Shown piece by piece: positions 54,351 through 64,000 of a DNA stretch of 64,000 bases; the stretch's first letter is position 1; each line of letters opens with the position of its first letter. The notes below the pieces were generated by a model. The model searched no databases. It saw only the letters and a program-made list of their open reading frames with translations, and had not been told where the DNA came from. Origin of the DNA: Vibrio inusitatus (GTDB lineage: Bacteria; Pseudomonadota; Gammaproteobacteria; Enterobacterales; Vibrionaceae); contig AP024878.1 in the NCBI GenBank assembly GCA_024346935.1, forward strand, positions 2,046,001 to 2,110,000, written 5' to 3'. The position numbers were made by a program, and so were the translations under genes.

Positions 54351-55628
54351 TTACGATTCTGCAATCGCCGCTTGGTTGTCACCACCGTTGTAGATCATCA
54401 GTGGCTCAGACTCACCATTGATAACGGACTCATCGATAACCACTTTACTTACGTCTGTCATCGAAGGCAGTTCGTACATGGTATCAAGTAACACGTTCTC
54501 AAGAATTGAGCGAAGACCACGAGCACCTGTTTTACGCTCCATTGCACGCTTCGCAATCGCGTTAAGTGCATCTTCACGAAACTCAAGTTCTACATCTTCG
54601 ATATCAAACAAGGCGGCATACTGCTTGGTCAGAGCATTCTTAGGTTGGCTAAGAATCTGAATCAAGGCAGCTTCGTCAAGTTCAGTAAGCGTTGTCGTTA
54701 CCGGAAGACGACCGATAAATTCTGGGATAAGGCCATATTTAACCAAATCTTCAGGCTCTACTTGCTTGAACATATCGCTGATGCTCTTGTTCTCGTCTTT
54801 AGCATGGATTTCCGCGCCAAAGCCAATACCAGAGCCAGTTTCAACTCGTTGTTCAATCACTTTATCTAGGCCGGCAAATGCACCACCACAGATAAATAGG
54901 ATCTTCGAGGTATCAACCTGCAAGAACTCTTGTTGAGGGTGCTTACGACCACCTTGAGGTGGAACTGAAGCGATTGTACCTTCAACCAGCTTAAGCAGTG
55001 CCTGCTGAACACCTTCACCTGATACATCACGGGTGATCGATGGATTCTCAGCCTTGCGAGAGATTTTATCAATCTCATCGATATATACGATACCGCGCTC
55101 CGCTTTCGCTACGTCATAATCACATTTCTGAAGCAATTTTTGGATGATGTTTTCTACATCTTCACCCACATAACCTGCTTCAGTTAGTGTTGTAGCGTCC
55201 GCCATAGTAAACGGTACGTCTAGGAAACGAGCTAGCGTTTCTGCGAGCAGTGTCTTACCACTACCGGTTGGGCCGATCAGCAAGATGTTACTCTTGCCTA
55301 GCTCAACACCGTCTGCGGTTTTGTCACCGTTACGTAGGCGCTTGTAGTGGTTGTATACAGCTACTGAAAGCACTTTTTTCGCATATTCTTGACCGATGAC
55401 ATAATCGTCAAGGTGCTCACGAATATTTCGTGGAGTCGGCAACGCCTCTGACTCTTTCTTCGGCAGAGCCTCTTTGATCTCTTCACGAATAATATCGTTA
55501 CAAAGATCAACACACTCGTCACAGATGTAAACGGACGGGCCCGCGATCAACTTGCGAACTTCATGCTGACTTTTACCGCAGAAAGAGCAGTACAAAAGCT
55601 TGCCACTCTCTTTGCTTTTATCTGTCAT
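54351..55628 (-). CDS. clpX: ClpX, ATPase subunit of ClpXP
   Basis: 425-residue AAA+ unfoldase. N-terminal zinc domain [15 protein letters not shown] with ICDECVDLC, Walker [17 protein letters not shown], Walker [12 protein letters not shown], the pore loop GYVGED, and the IGF loop [10 protein letters not shown] that docks ClpP. Length equals the E. coli protein within one residue. It lies 67 bp after clpP. Confidence 0.98.
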   Translation of the reverse strand: MTDKSKESGKLLYCSFCGKSQHEVRKLIAGPSVYICDECVDLCNDIIREEIKEALPKKESEALPTPRNIREHLDDYVIGQEYAKKVLSVAVYNHYKRLRNGDKTADGVELGKSNILLIGPTGSGKTLLAETLARFLDVPFTMADATTLTEAGYVGEDVENIIQKLLQKCDYDVAKAERGIVYIDEIDKISRKAENPSITRDVSGEGVQQALLKLVEGTIASVPPQGGRKHPQQEFLQVDTSKILFICGGAFAGLDKVIEQRVETGSGIGFGAEIHAKDENKSISDMFKQVEPEDLVKYGLIPEFIGRLPVTTTLTELDEAALIQILSQPKNALTKQYAALFDIEDVELEFREDALNAIAKRAMERKTGARGLRSILENVLLDTMYELPSMTDVSKVVIDESVINGESEPLMIYNGGDNQAAIAES

Positions 55629-55695
55629 TCGCTAACCTCTTAGCTTTAAACTTTAATCTAATAAAGTTTACATCAAAAAACTTGAACCGACGGGC

Positions 55696-56319
55696 TTATT
55701 TGCCTCGAGACAACACTGAGTCTACTAAGCCGTATTCAACTGACTCGTCTGCAGACATAAAGTTGTCGCGATCGGTATCGCGCTCGATTACTTCCATTGG
55801 CTGACCAGTATGTTCAGCAAGAAGTGTGTTTAGTTTCTTTTTGATAGTCAAAATTTCTTGAGCATGAATTTGAATATCAGACGCTTGGCCTTGGAAACCA
55901 CCTAACGGTTGGTGAATCATCACACGAGAGTTAGGAAGAGCAAAACGCTTACCTGGTGCACCACCAGCTAGCAGGAATGCGCCCATAGAGCACGCTTGGC
56001 CCATACATACAGTGCTCACATTCGGCTTGATGTACTGCATCGTGTCATAAATAGACATGCCTGCTGTTACACTACCACCAGGAGAGTTGATGTATAGGAA
56101 AATATCTTTTTCTGGATTTTCTGATTCTAGGAACAACAACTGGGCCACTACGAGATTGGCCATGTGATCTTCGACTTGTCCAGTCAAGAAAATGATTCGC
56201 TCTTTAAGTAAGCGAGAATAGATATCGTAAGAACGCTCGCCACGCGAAGACTGCTCTACCACCATAGGTACAAGCGCGTCGACGATCGGCGACATTACAT
56301 TTTTTTCTTGGTAGCTCAT
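55696..56319 (-). CDS. clpP: ClpP, protease subunit
   Basis: 207-residue serine peptidase forming the double-heptamer chamber. Catalytic Ser in [11 protein letters not shown] (about 111), His in [10 protein letters not shown] (about 136) and Asp in [10 protein letters not shown] (about 171 after processing by family numbering). The N-terminal propeptide resembles that of E. coli. Lies between tig and clpX, 110 bp after tig. Confidence 0.98.
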   Translation of the reverse strand: MSYQEKNVMSPIVDALVPMVVEQSSRGERSYDIYSRLLKERIIFLTGQVEDHMANLVVAQLLFLESENPEKDIFLYINSPGGSVTAGMSIYDTMQYIKPNVSTVCMGQACSMGAFLLAGGAPGKRFALPNSRVMIHQPLGGFQGQASDIQIHAQEILTIKKKLNTLLAEHTGQPMEVIERDTDRDNFMSADESVEYGLVDSVLSRGK

Positions 56320-56429
56320 AGTGTTATATCCCTATCCCTAAAATAAATGGCCCGAATGATTATCTCATACGGACCATTATTAGTAGAAGTGTTATTTAAA
56401 AGTCAACCTTCTACGTAAACTCAACGCCA

Positions 56430-57731
56430 TTAAGCAGGCTGTTGGTTCATAATTGCATCAAATGACTCTTCTTTATCAGTCACTTGTGCTTTAGCGATGA
56501 TAGCGTCAATTGCTTGCTCTTCTAGAGCAACGTTGCGCATGTTGTTCATCATTTCTTCGTTGCTTTCGTAGTAAGCAATAACTTCTGATGGGTCTTCGTA
56601 TGCTGTAGCCATTTCAGTGATAAGAGCTTTTACTTTCTCATCATCTGCTTTTAGCTCTTCAGCTTTGATTACTTCACCTAGAAGAAGACCAACAACTACA
56701 CGCTTCTTAGCTTGCTCTTCGAAAAGTTCACGAGGAAGCTGGTCAGCAGCATCAGTGTTACCACCAAAACGTTGTGCAGCTTGCTGGCGAAGAACACCGA
56801 TCTCTTGCTCAATAAGAGCAGAAGGAACAGTGATGTCGTTTTCTTTAGCAAGACCGTCGATTGCTTGATCTTTGATGCGAGTCTTAACTGCTTGTTTAAG
56901 CTCACGCTCCATGTTCTTGCGTACTTCAGCTTTAAGTGCGTCAACACCGCCTTCTACAACACCGAACTTAGCAACGAACTCGTCAGTTAGCTCAGGAAGC
57001 TCGCGAGCTTCTACCTTGTTCACTTTAATAGAGAACTTCGCATCTTTACCTTTTAGGTTTTCAGCGTGGTAGTCTTCAGGGAAAGCCACGTCGATTTCGA
57101 ATTCCATACCAGCAGTTTTGCCTGCGATACCGTCTTCAAAACCAGGGATCATACGACCTTGGCCCATTTCTAGTGGGAAGTTCTCAGCTTTACCGCCTTC
57201 GAATTCTTCACCGTCGATAGAGCCAGAGAAGTCGATAGTTGCGCGCATGCCTTCTTCAGCAGCAGCTTCAACTTCAGTCCAAGTTGCTTGTTGCTTACGT
57301 AGAGTTTCGATCATGTTGTCTACGTCAGCGCCTTGAACTTCTACTACTGGTTTCTCAACAGCGATGTTCTCAAGACCTTTAAGTTCGATCTCTGGGAAAA
57401 CTTCTAGAGTTGCAGTAAATACAAGATCTTGGCCTTCAGCAGTTTCTACTGGTGCGAAAGTTGGTGCACCTGCTGGGTTGATCTTTTCTTTAACGATAGA
57501 CTCGATGTAGTGACGCTGCATCACTTCACCCATAACGTCGTTACGTACCGCTTTACCGTACATTTGCGCTACCATTTTCATAGGCACTTTGCCTTTACGG
57601 AAGCCGTCAAAACGACGATTTTTAGCGATGTTACGTAGTTCAGTTGTTACTGCATCTTCAATGTTAGCAGCAGGAACAGTGATAGTTAGACGGCGCTCAA
57701 GACCTTCTAGAGTTTCAACAGTAGCTTGCAT
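56430..57731 (-). CDS. tig: Trigger factor
   Basis: 433-residue ribosome-bound chaperone. The N-terminal ribosome-binding domain has the signature [11 protein letters not shown] near residue 44; an FKBP-type domain covers about 150-245 ([32 protein letters not shown]); the C-terminal arms complete it. Codon use is strongly biased, as expected for an abundant protein. First gene of the tig-clpP-clpX block. Confidence 0.98.
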   Translation of the reverse strand: MQATVETLEGLERRLTITVPAANIEDAVTTELRNIAKNRRFDGFRKGKVPMKMVAQMYGKAVRNDVMGEVMQRHYIESIVKEKINPAGAPTFAPVETAEGQDLVFTATLEVFPEIELKGLENIAVEKPVVEVQGADVDNMIETLRKQQATWTEVEAAAEEGMRATIDFSGSIDGEEFEGGKAENFPLEMGQGRMIPGFEDGIAGKTAGMEFEIDVAFPEDYHAENLKGKDAKFSIKVNKVEARELPELTDEFVAKFGVVEGGVDALKAEVRKNMERELKQAVKTRIKDQAIDGLAKENDITVPSALIEQEIGVLRQQAAQRFGGNTDAADQLPRELFEEQAKKRVVVGLLLGEVIKAEELKADDEKVKALITEMATAYEDPSEVIAYYESNEEMMNNMRNVALEEQAIDAIIAKAQVTDKEESFDAIMNQQPA

Positions 57732-58242
57732 TATTTTTAAACCTCAACAAAAGCTCAGTTTCCTGAGCATGGCGTCACAGCTCTTAAAGAGAGTGACAAC
57801 ATCCTAGTGTGCGTCTCAAAGAGACACCTAAATACAAAAAAGAGTGCCGTTGCTATCAAAGCAACAACGAATCAATTAGCGATATCTTAAGCTAAGACAT
57901 CTCCAATTAATCTCAGAGTAATAAATTGACGCGACATTCTACCGACATAGACCTGCTGTGTCGAGATGCGCTCCTAAACACTCTTCAATAATGATGGCGA
58001 GATATTTTAGAAATCTCACTGAAAGATACAATGGGGGCAGGTTTGATAAAATCAACGGTTAAACTTAAAAATGCTATATAAGTACAAAAAACGAGATCTT
58101 CCTCAAACTCCACACAACTTACAGTCTGACGTACCGTTAATTGAGAGAATAGTCCTACCTTACTGCTGAGAATTCACTATGCTATTTATACCTCAGTAAA
58201 AAGTAATCCTTATTGATACATTCGCAACGCGAATCGGTGTAA
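57732..58242. other. Divergent intergenic region tig / GGDEF gene
   Basis: 511 bp holding the tig promoter (minus) and that of the GGDEF gene (plus). Seen: a small hairpin GTTGCT-atcaa-AGCAAC (57849-57865) in the tig leader, and the palindrome TTCGC-aac-GCGAA (58221-58233) nine bases before the GGDEF start. No small gene was recognised. Confidence 0.4.
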
Positions 58243-59649
58243 ATGGTGCAATTAACGTCAAAGCTAGAAAAAGCCCTCATCACATCTGCAATACTGCTTT
58301 GTGGAATAGTTGGAACCTATTTCATAGAAAATCAGTACGCCCTCAAACAACACCAGTTAAAGAGCATCCGCTTTTCTGAGGCACAAAACAAAGTGGCTGA
58401 GGTATCCGCAGAGCTATCTTTATCCTTGCAGAAGAAAATTTATTCCGCCTATACGTTAGCGAACATCATTAGCACTCAACCTCACATCACCAATCAACAG
58501 CTACACAAAATCAGTCAAAGCTTGCTCAATCACGACAGCCAATTAATGGGACTTGGTGTCGCGATCGATGACATCGTCACGTATGTCTATCCAGAGTTAC
58601 CCTACGCTGAGGCTATTGGGCGTAACACCACTGAATCCCAGACAGTAAGAACTCAGATACAAAAGCTTAAAAGCAACCCTCAAACCTTGGCTCAAGGCAC
58701 GGTACACAAGGTGGAAGATGCACCTGAATTGTACATATTACGCAGCCCTATCTTTGTAGGAGATATTGGTAGTCGTACCTACCAAGGACACGTTCTTCTA
58801 TTAGTTAACATACAGAAAGTCGTAGAAGACACACACATACTGGATGACGTTTACTCTATTGCCGTAAGGCAAAAAGAAAACCCAACACATACGTTTGGCA
58901 ATCTACAGGCACTGGAAAAACCGTTGTTGGTGAATGATATTGAAATTAACTACGGAGATTGGGAAGTCTTTATTGCTGAAAAGCCAGATGCCACCCCAGC
59001 CTTTTGGTACCTTGCAAATCCAGTCAGGTGGTACGGTTACTTAATACTAGCCATTATTCTCGCCATGTTTGCCATCATTTCAATACTTTATCTGCAAGCA
59101 AGACAGCGATCCATGCAAGATGAATTAACACGCCTCCCAAACCGTCGCTACTTCATTTACACCTTAAAAAACATTATAGGGAACGCTAAGCATTCGGGCA
59201 CACGATTCGCTTTGCTGAATATAGACCTAGATGGTTTTAAGCAGATCAATGATAGCTATGGTCATGCAAGTGGCGATCTAATATTAAAACAAGTTGCTAA
59301 GAGATTACGGAAAAGTGTACGTGCTAACGATACGATTGCACGCGTTGGCGGAGATGAATTTCTTATCATTGTATCTAGAATCAAGAATGAAGAAGAATTA
59401 GCGCAACTGGTACGTTCTATTCAATCTAGAGTTGAGGAAGGCCAATATATGGTGCAAGGTGCCTTCGTCAATATCAAAGTCAGTATTGGTTATAGTTTAT
59501 ACCATGATAAAAATATCACGTTTGACCATCTATTGTCTGAAGCCGACATTAACATGTATAAAAACAAGGCTCTAAAGCGACAACTTAAAGGCCTTCGTCG
59601 AGCAGAAATAGAAACTATCAGTGCTCTAGATAAAAACAGCAACCACTAA
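58243..59649 (+). CDS. Membrane diguanylate cyclase with CHASE-like sensor
   Basis: 468 residues. One helix near 12-30, a periplasmic sensor of about 230 residues, a second helix near 265-285, then a GGDEF domain. The sensor has the CHASE-like series GLGVAIDDIVTYVYPELPYAEAIG and LYILRSPIFVGD. The active site ARVGGDEFLIIV has GGDEF at 369-373, and RAND five residues before it fits the inhibitory site RxxD, so an active, feedback-inhibited cyclase is expected. The ATG has no strong ribosome binding site and a small palindrome lies just before it. Convergent with the HD-GYP regulator gene. Confidence 0.9.
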   Translation: MVQLTSKLEKALITSAILLCGIVGTYFIENQYALKQHQLKSIRFSEAQNKVAEVSAELSLSLQKKIYSAYTLANIISTQPHITNQQLHKISQSLLNHDSQLMGLGVAIDDIVTYVYPELPYAEAIGRNTTESQTVRTQIQKLKSNPQTLAQGTVHKVEDAPELYILRSPIFVGDIGSRTYQGHVLLLVNIQKVVEDTHILDDVYSIAVRQKENPTHTFGNLQALEKPLLVNDIEINYGDWEVFIAEKPDATPAFWYLANPVRWYGYLILAIILAMFAIISILYLQARQRSMQDELTRLPNRRYFIYTLKNIIGNAKHSGTRFALLNIDLDGFKQINDSYGHASGDLILKQVAKRLRKSVRANDTIARVGGDEFLIIVSRIKNEEELAQLVRSIQSRVEEGQYMVQGAFVNIKVSIGYSLYHDKNITFDHLLSEADINMYKNKALKRQLKGLRRAEIETISALDKNSNH

Positions 59650-59657
59650 CTGCAGAC

Positions 59658-60716
59658 TTAATCTGGTTCAGCATATTTGCTCATGATCTTCCGTATTTTG
59701 GCTTCTTGGCCCAAGAACAGATCCACCAGCGTAGCATCAAAGTGCTTATTCTTTTGCTCTTCCAAGAACTGTAACGCTTTTTCTACTGACCAAGGCTGCT
59801 TGTAGGGACGAGCAGACGTTAAAGCATCAAATACATCCGCAATCGCACAAATACGCCCAACTAAAGGAATATGCTCTCCTACCAAGCCATTTGGATAACC
59901 CGAACCATCCCATTTTTCATGGTGAGTTAATGCCACCGTACGGGCCACTTCCATTAGCTTAGAGTCTTCACAGTCACCCAGAATATCCACGCCAATTTGC
60001 ACGTGAGAGCGCATCACATCCCACTCTTCAGGATCCAATTTCCCTGGTTTTAGTAGGATGCCATCAGGGATACCTATCTTGCCTATGTCATGCATTGGCG
60101 CCGCTTCTTTTAAAACATCAGCGTGTTCATCAGACATACCGCACGACCTCGCAAGAATATAAGCGTAATTTGCCATACGCAAAACGTGCATGCCGGTTTC
60201 GTTATCTTTGTATTCAGCCGCTCTTCCTAGCCTTTTTAGTAGCGCAATATTGGTCTGTTTTATGACTCTCGTTTGCTCTTTTACCTTGAGGTACAACTGT
60301 TTATTCTGATTTGATAACGCTAGATGAGTTTCAATTCTCTGTTTTGCAATAGGGGGAACGATAGGTTTTCCTATGTAATCTACCGCCCCAAGCTGCAATC
60401 CTTTGATTTCATCTTCGGGTGAAATCTTGGCAGTAACAAAGATAATAGGAATATGTTGGGTATTACTTTGGGTTTTTAAGCAACGACACACCTCAAAACC
60501 ATCAATCTCAGGCATCATAATATCGAGCAAAATAAGATCAGGAAGCGGTACGACTTGCGCCAATTTAAGCGCCAATTCACCATTAGTCGCTATCCGGATT
60601 CGATAGTCATTCTTCAATAACCCCGCTAAAACATCTATATTTTCAGCCGTGTCATCCACAATTAGCAATAAGGGTTTATCTTGATCCTGATGTAGTTTTG
60701 TCGTCTCAGTTTGCAT
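59658..60716 (-). CDS. HD-GYP response regulator
   Basis: 352 residues: a receiver domain (LLLIVDDTAENIDVLAGLL, phosphorylation Asp in LILLDIMMPEIDG, Lys in YIGKPI) joined by a coiled helix to an HD-GYP domain (MHDIGKIGIPDG, HHEKWDGSGYPNGL). HD-GYP domains degrade c-di-GMP. The longest frame starts at a TTG (60749) inside the kinase gene; ATG 60716 with AGGG upstream is chosen. It starts 8 nt after the hybrid kinase stop, so the two form an operon and the kinase likely feeds its receiver (inference). Confidence 0.93.
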   Translation of the reverse strand: MQTETTKLHQDQDKPLLLIVDDTAENIDVLAGLLKNDYRIRIATNGELALKLAQVVPLPDLILLDIMMPEIDGFEVCRCLKTQSNTQHIPIIFVTAKISPEDEIKGLQLGAVDYIGKPIVPPIAKQRIETHLALSNQNKQLYLKVKEQTRVIKQTNIALLKRLGRAAEYKDNETGMHVLRMANYAYILARSCGMSDEHADVLKEAAPMHDIGKIGIPDGILLKPGKLDPEEWDVMRSHVQIGVDILGDCEDSKLMEVARTVALTHHEKWDGSGYPNGLVGEHIPLVGRICAIADVFDALTSARPYKQPWSVEKALQFLEEQKNKHFDATLVDLFLGQEAKIRKIMSKYAEPD

Positions 60717-60724
60717 CTCTTTCC

Positions 60725-63700
60725 CTAAGATTTGTGACTTTCGAACCAATCATTTAGCATTTTTAATGCCCCATCAAACTGATAGCTAGCCAAAGCACTA
60801 TCGATGTTATCAAGTAATTGTAGTAGCTCTATTTGTGAGTACTGCTCCCTAAGTTCTTGCACCTTATCTGTCGCTTGAAGATCATAATTTTCGACCAACC
60901 TCTTAAGTTCACTAAAGTGAGGCTCTAAGTCTTCATAACGGTAAACCTGCGTGGAGGTTACTCTGTCGCTCTGTTTATTGTCTTGGGCCAAACACTCTGA
61001 TGCATTGTTGCCATGAAGGTACTCTTCTATTGCAACCTCCGTCTGCATCAATACTGAACGAAGATGCTCAATCTCTAGATGGGTTAGCTCATGGTTATTT
61101 GAATACACCTGTTGTTCATAACGGGCACATAAGCTTGTGAATACCATAGCACCGATGTTTGCCGAGGTACTTTTCATTGTATGGATTTCTCGTTTTGCCG
61201 TTTCCCATTGACTCTCTGCTATCGCGTGAATAAAACTATCGATACGCACTGAAGAATTAGCCAAATATTTACGCAGTAACCTTAGCAACAAAGCTTTGTT
61301 TTGATTGCATATTTTCAGCCCTATCTCTGCCGAGAATAGAGTCCCGTCTTCGGGCTCTTTCTCTACAATTTGTACCTGTGTTACTAACGGCACAATATCA
61401 TTCAGTCCTTGCTGCTTTTGAGCAGCCTCTACCAGTACTTCCATCAAGCGTGCAACTTCTATCGGTTTAGCCAAATAGTCATCCATCCCTACTGCAGTCG
61501 CTTTTTCTTGATCACCTACCATCGCGTTGGCTGTCATAGCCACGATAGGTGTTTGTTTATCAAACTCTCGAATTTGCTCAGTCGCTTGGTAACCACCAAG
61601 AACGGGCATCTGAATATCCATTAAGATAATCGCATACTGGTGTTGCTTCGCTTTTTCAACAGCCAACAACCCATTGCCTACTACATCAATATCAAGTTCA
61701 AAAGGTTCAAGAAGTCCAAGAACCAGTTCTTGATTGAGCTCGTTATCTTCCACAAGAAGCACTCGTGTTCCACGTAATAATGCTTCGTGATCAATATCCT
61801 CTCCGACCTCACGCTTAGCACTATCAAACTCTAAGCCACTAAGTTGAGATAGAAACTCAAAAGGAAGCCAAGGTCGCGGCAGTATTTCTATGCCATATTC
61901 TCTAGCGACAGTACCTCTATCCTCACTAGCACTACTTAAAATCACCCGCCCTTTAGCTTTTAATTGCTTTAACTGTGACTTAAATATGACAGCGTCTTTC
62001 GATAACGCGATATCTGAAACATAAATAATCGATTGCACTTCACTCGCGGCTTTCAACGCTTCAAGCAGTGTTGAATATTCATCGTAAAACCTTGGGGTTG
62101 TTAGGTCAGTCCTTTGCAACGTATTAGTTAACGCCTCCATTCCCTTTTCTGAGGACTCTAGTACCCACAAAGGTTTATCGAACAACTCGCCGATATTATT
62201 CAATCTCTCTTGCTCAAGTCTATTAGCGTTTGTCGCCACCTTAAGTTCAACCTCAAAATGGAAGATACTCCCTACGCCTAATTCACTTTCGATCCATATT
62301 CGTCCGCCCATTAGCTCAATAATCTGCCGACTAATACTCAAACCGAGCCCGGTACCTCCGTACTCTCGAGTAGTGGATGCATCCGCCTGTTGGAAGGACT
62401 CAAATAAACTATTAAGCTTATCTGCGGCTATTCCAATCCCAGTATCTTGTACATAAAAGTGATAACGATAAGCCTCCTGTGAGCTATCAACAGGCTCCGC
62501 TTCGAGACCGATAAGAATCTCACCTTTCTCAGTGAATTTTGTGGCGTTATTACCCAAATTTATCAATATCTGTGACAATCGAAGCTCATCACCAATGACC
62601 ATTCTCGGTATGGAGTGATCGACGTTAAAAATAAAATCTACGTTCTTTTCCGCAATTCTAAAGCTCAAAATATTAGCAATATCCCTTAGTGTGTCTTTTA
62701 AGGAAAACGGCCGTTGCTCAAGATCTAACTTACCTGACTCAATCTTGGAAATATCCAGTATGTCATTGATTATCAACAACAAGGATTGAGCCGACTGGTG
62801 AACCTTACTGATGTAATTTCGCGCTTTACTATTCAAGTTGCCTTCAAGAGCAAGATAAGACATGCCAATAATGGCATTCATTGGGGTACGGATCTCGTGA
62901 CTCATGTTAGCTAGGAAGTCCGTTTTCGTTTGATTCGCTATGTTTGCAGCAACAATCGCACTGGCTAATTCGCTATTCAGTTCCTTAATCTCTGAGATAT
63001 CATAACTCCAGAAAAGTACCGCAGGCTGATCCAGGTAATTTATTTCATAGTAACTGCACAAGGCTGTAAATTGAGTGTCATCCTCGCGCTGAAATACCAT
63101 TTCTCTATCGACCACCTTCCCTTTTTCTTGCAATTCTTTATAGACGTTTTCTCTATCAAAAGTGTCCGCATAAACTCGGTATATAAAGTAGCCATAAGAC
63201 TCATTGCTACTTAGTTTGAACTGCTCTAATGCGCGAGTATTGGAATATGTAATTCGCTCATTTTGTACAATAATGGCTGCAATGCTGGAGGTGTTGAGGA
63301 TATCAAATAGTTGATTTCGGCTAGCAAGTGCTTCTTGTTCCGCCTTGGTTGTTGCATTCACCTGTTTTTTAAGCCTCAGATTTGAAAGGAAAAAGACTAA
63401 AAAAATCAAGAAAGAGAAGCCACATATCAACAGAATCATTCGATAGTCCACTTTCTCTATCACTCGACTTGAGGCCCAATTGTTGATTATCTGTTGCTTT
63501 TGGCTTGCGCTAATAGAGCGAACCGCTTTAGTAACAATTGAGCTCAATATTGGCTCATTCTTCAGCGTGTGGAAGGTAGGGGTCACTGTATAATCTAAAC
63601 GATCAACAATCGACAAATTGCGATAAGAGTGCTCATTGAAAATGAAGTTAATTACATAGGTCGTATCGACATACCCTTCTAGCTTTTCGTTGGCTAATAA

Positions 63701-64000
63701 GTCTAAACCAATAGCTGAGCTGTCCACTAATACCCAGTCTATCTCTGGATAGTTGTCTTTAAGGGTTGGGGTATTTGAAGCTCCGCGTTGAATCCCAACA
63801 CGCTTGCCATCCATACTTTCTAAGCCATGACCATAATCAAGGCCAGTTCGACCTGCCACAGCGAGTTGGTCGGTAAACAGTGGCAAAGTCGTTACATAAT
63901 CATAGGACATGCTCTTGTTTTCTATAGCGGCCGAGACCATTGAGAGCTCTTGCTTTCCCACCTTCTCAATGGTTTCTTGCCAAGAACCGACTAAATAAGG
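60725..64000 (-). CDS. Hybrid sensor histidine kinase with SBP_bac_3-type sensor (5' end outside window)
   Basis: More than 1090 residues; the frame is open to the right edge, so the start lies beyond it and the GTG at 63961 is not the true start. From the N-side: part of a periplasmic binding-protein-like domain (LESMDGKRVGIQRGAS), a transmembrane helix, a PAS-like domain, HisKA with MSHEIRTPMN (His codon at 62897-62899), an HATPase domain (GGTGLGLSI), a degenerate receiver-like stretch, a true receiver (LMDIQMP, Asp codon 61616-61618) and a C-terminal Hpt domain (EIHTMKST, His codon 61181-61183). This is BvgS/EvgS-like phosphorelay architecture. The HD-GYP regulator follows directly. Confidence 0.93.
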   Translation of the reverse strand, partial: PYLVGSWQETIEKVGKQELSMVSAAIENKSMSYDYVTTLPLFTDQLAVAGRTGLDYGHGLESMDGKRVGIQRGASNTPTLKDNYPEIDWVLVDSSAIGLDLLANEKLEGYVDTTYVINFIFNEHSYRNLSIVDRLDYTVTPTFHTLKNEPILSSIVTKAVRSISASQKQQIINNWASSRVIEKVDYRMILLICGFSFLIFLVFFLSNLRLKKQVNATTKAEQEALASRNQLFDILNTSSIAAIIVQNERITYSNTRALEQFKLSSNESYGYFIYRVYADTFDRENVYKELQEKGKVVDREMVFQREDDTQFTALCSYYEINYLDQPAVLFWSYDISEIKELNSELASAIVAANIANQTKTDFLANMSHEIRTPMNAIIGMSYLALEGNLNSKARNYISKVHQSAQSLLLIINDILDISKIESGKLDLEQRPFSLKDTLRDIANILSFRIAEKNVDFIFNVDHSIPRMVIGDELRLSQILINLGNNATKFTEKGEILIGLEAEPVDSSQEAYRYHFYVQDTGIGIAADKLNSLFESFQQADASTTREYGGTGLGLSISRQIIELMGGRIWIESELGVGSIFHFEVELKVATNANRLEQERLNNIGELFDKPLWVLESSEKGMEALTNTLQRTDLTTPRFYDEYSTLLEALKAASEVQSIIYVSDIALSKDAVIFKSQLKQLKAKGRVILSSASEDRGTVAREYGIEILPRPWLPFEFLSQLSGLEFDSAKREVGEDIDHEALLRGTRVLLVEDNELNQELVLGLLEPFELDIDVVGNGLLAVEKAKQHQYAIILMDIQMPVLGGYQATEQIREFDKQTPIVAMTANAMVGDQEKATAVGMDDYLAKPIEVARLMEVLVEAAQKQQGLNDIVPLVTQVQIVEKEPEDGTLFSAEIGLKICNQNKALLLRLLRKYLANSSVRIDSFIHAIAESQWETAKREIHTMKSTSANIGAMVFTSLCARYEQQVYSNNHELTHLEIEHLRSVLMQTEVAIEEYLHGNNASECLAQDNKQSDRVTSTQVYRYEDLEPHFSELKRLVENYDLQATDKVQELREQYSQIELLQLLDNIDSALASYQFDGALKMLNDWFESHKS

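Noticed and set aside
56617..57807. Several long open frames on the plus strand opposite tig and clpX
   Set aside because: They are complements of strongly biased genes, lack ribosome binding sites and give low-complexity Ser/Arg-rich proteins.
60717..60749. TTG at 60749 as start of the HD-GYP regulator
   Set aside because: It would overlap the kinase gene by 25 nt without a ribosome binding site; ATG 60716 with AGGG upstream is better.
1..64000. CRISPR array, tRNA, rRNA, prophage or transposase
   Set aside because: No regular direct repeats, cloverleaf pattern or such genes were seen while reading through; small or degenerate ones could have been missed.

Overview
The window reads as chromosome from a Vibrio or close relative (Vibrionaceae). 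Supporting signs are a FadR with the extra ~40-residue block known from Vibrio, the fadR/nhaB/dsbB and tig-clpP-clpX-lon-hupB-ppiD orders, a rhombosortase, a complete imuA-imuB-dnaE2 cassette and a Vibrio-type palindromic repeat between alaA and yfbR. Most of the 64 kb is core genome with closely packed genes on both strands. No rRNA, tRNA, CRISPR array, transposase or phage gene was seen. Genes run off both edges: an MFS transporter at the left and a hybrid sensor kinase at the right.

Layout. 1-5.1 kb: end of an MFS exporter, a small lipoprotein, pdxY divergent from a LysR regulator, a strongly codon-biased beta-hydroxyacid dehydrogenase, and a DUF3859 protein. 5.7-10.4 kb: a Tat-exported PLP enzyme, a periplasmic amino-acid-type binding protein and an overlapping membrane GGDEF-EAL protein; this is the best candidate here for an undescribed signalling system. 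10.4-12.9 kb: a DUF1800/DUF1501 pair. 13.0-18.3 kb: the SOS mutasome imuA-imuB-dnaE2 behind a clean LexA box. 18.3-19.5 kb: two tandem secreted small proteins, each with a Fur-like box and its own terminator, and a possible small RNA between them. 19.6-25.1 kb: fadR, nhaB, dsbB, a YecA-type SEC-C protein and dusC. 25.2-29.9 kb: malZ and a three-gene ABC importer of the ABC_sub_bind type.

30.2-34.4 kb: yfbV divergent from ackA-pta (acetate overflow). 34.4-37.6 kb: small cysteine-cluster, membrane and TIM44-like proteins and a YeiH-type transporter. 37.8-44.0 kb: menF-menD-menH-menC-menE for menaquinone, with no menB where it usually lies. 44.3-49.1 kb: alaA, yfbR, a dGTPase-like HD protein, a DTW-domain tRNA modification enzyme, rhombosortase and a ComEA-like protein. 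49.3-57.7 kb: ppiD, hupB, lon, clpX, clpP and tig, a protein-folding and proteolysis block. 58.2-64.0 kb: a CHASE-like/GGDEF protein, an HD-GYP response regulator and a hybrid kinase with a binding-protein-type sensor, all pointing to c-di-GMP control.

Two separate places (7-10 kb and 60-64 kb) couple an SBP_bac_3-type sensor to c-di-GMP enzymes. Several start codons were moved from the longest open frame to an internal ATG with a better ribosome binding site; in menF, menH, menE and the DUF3859 gene no ATG is available and TTG starts are proposed. Functions are assigned from motifs and family knowledge read by eye; no database search was possible.
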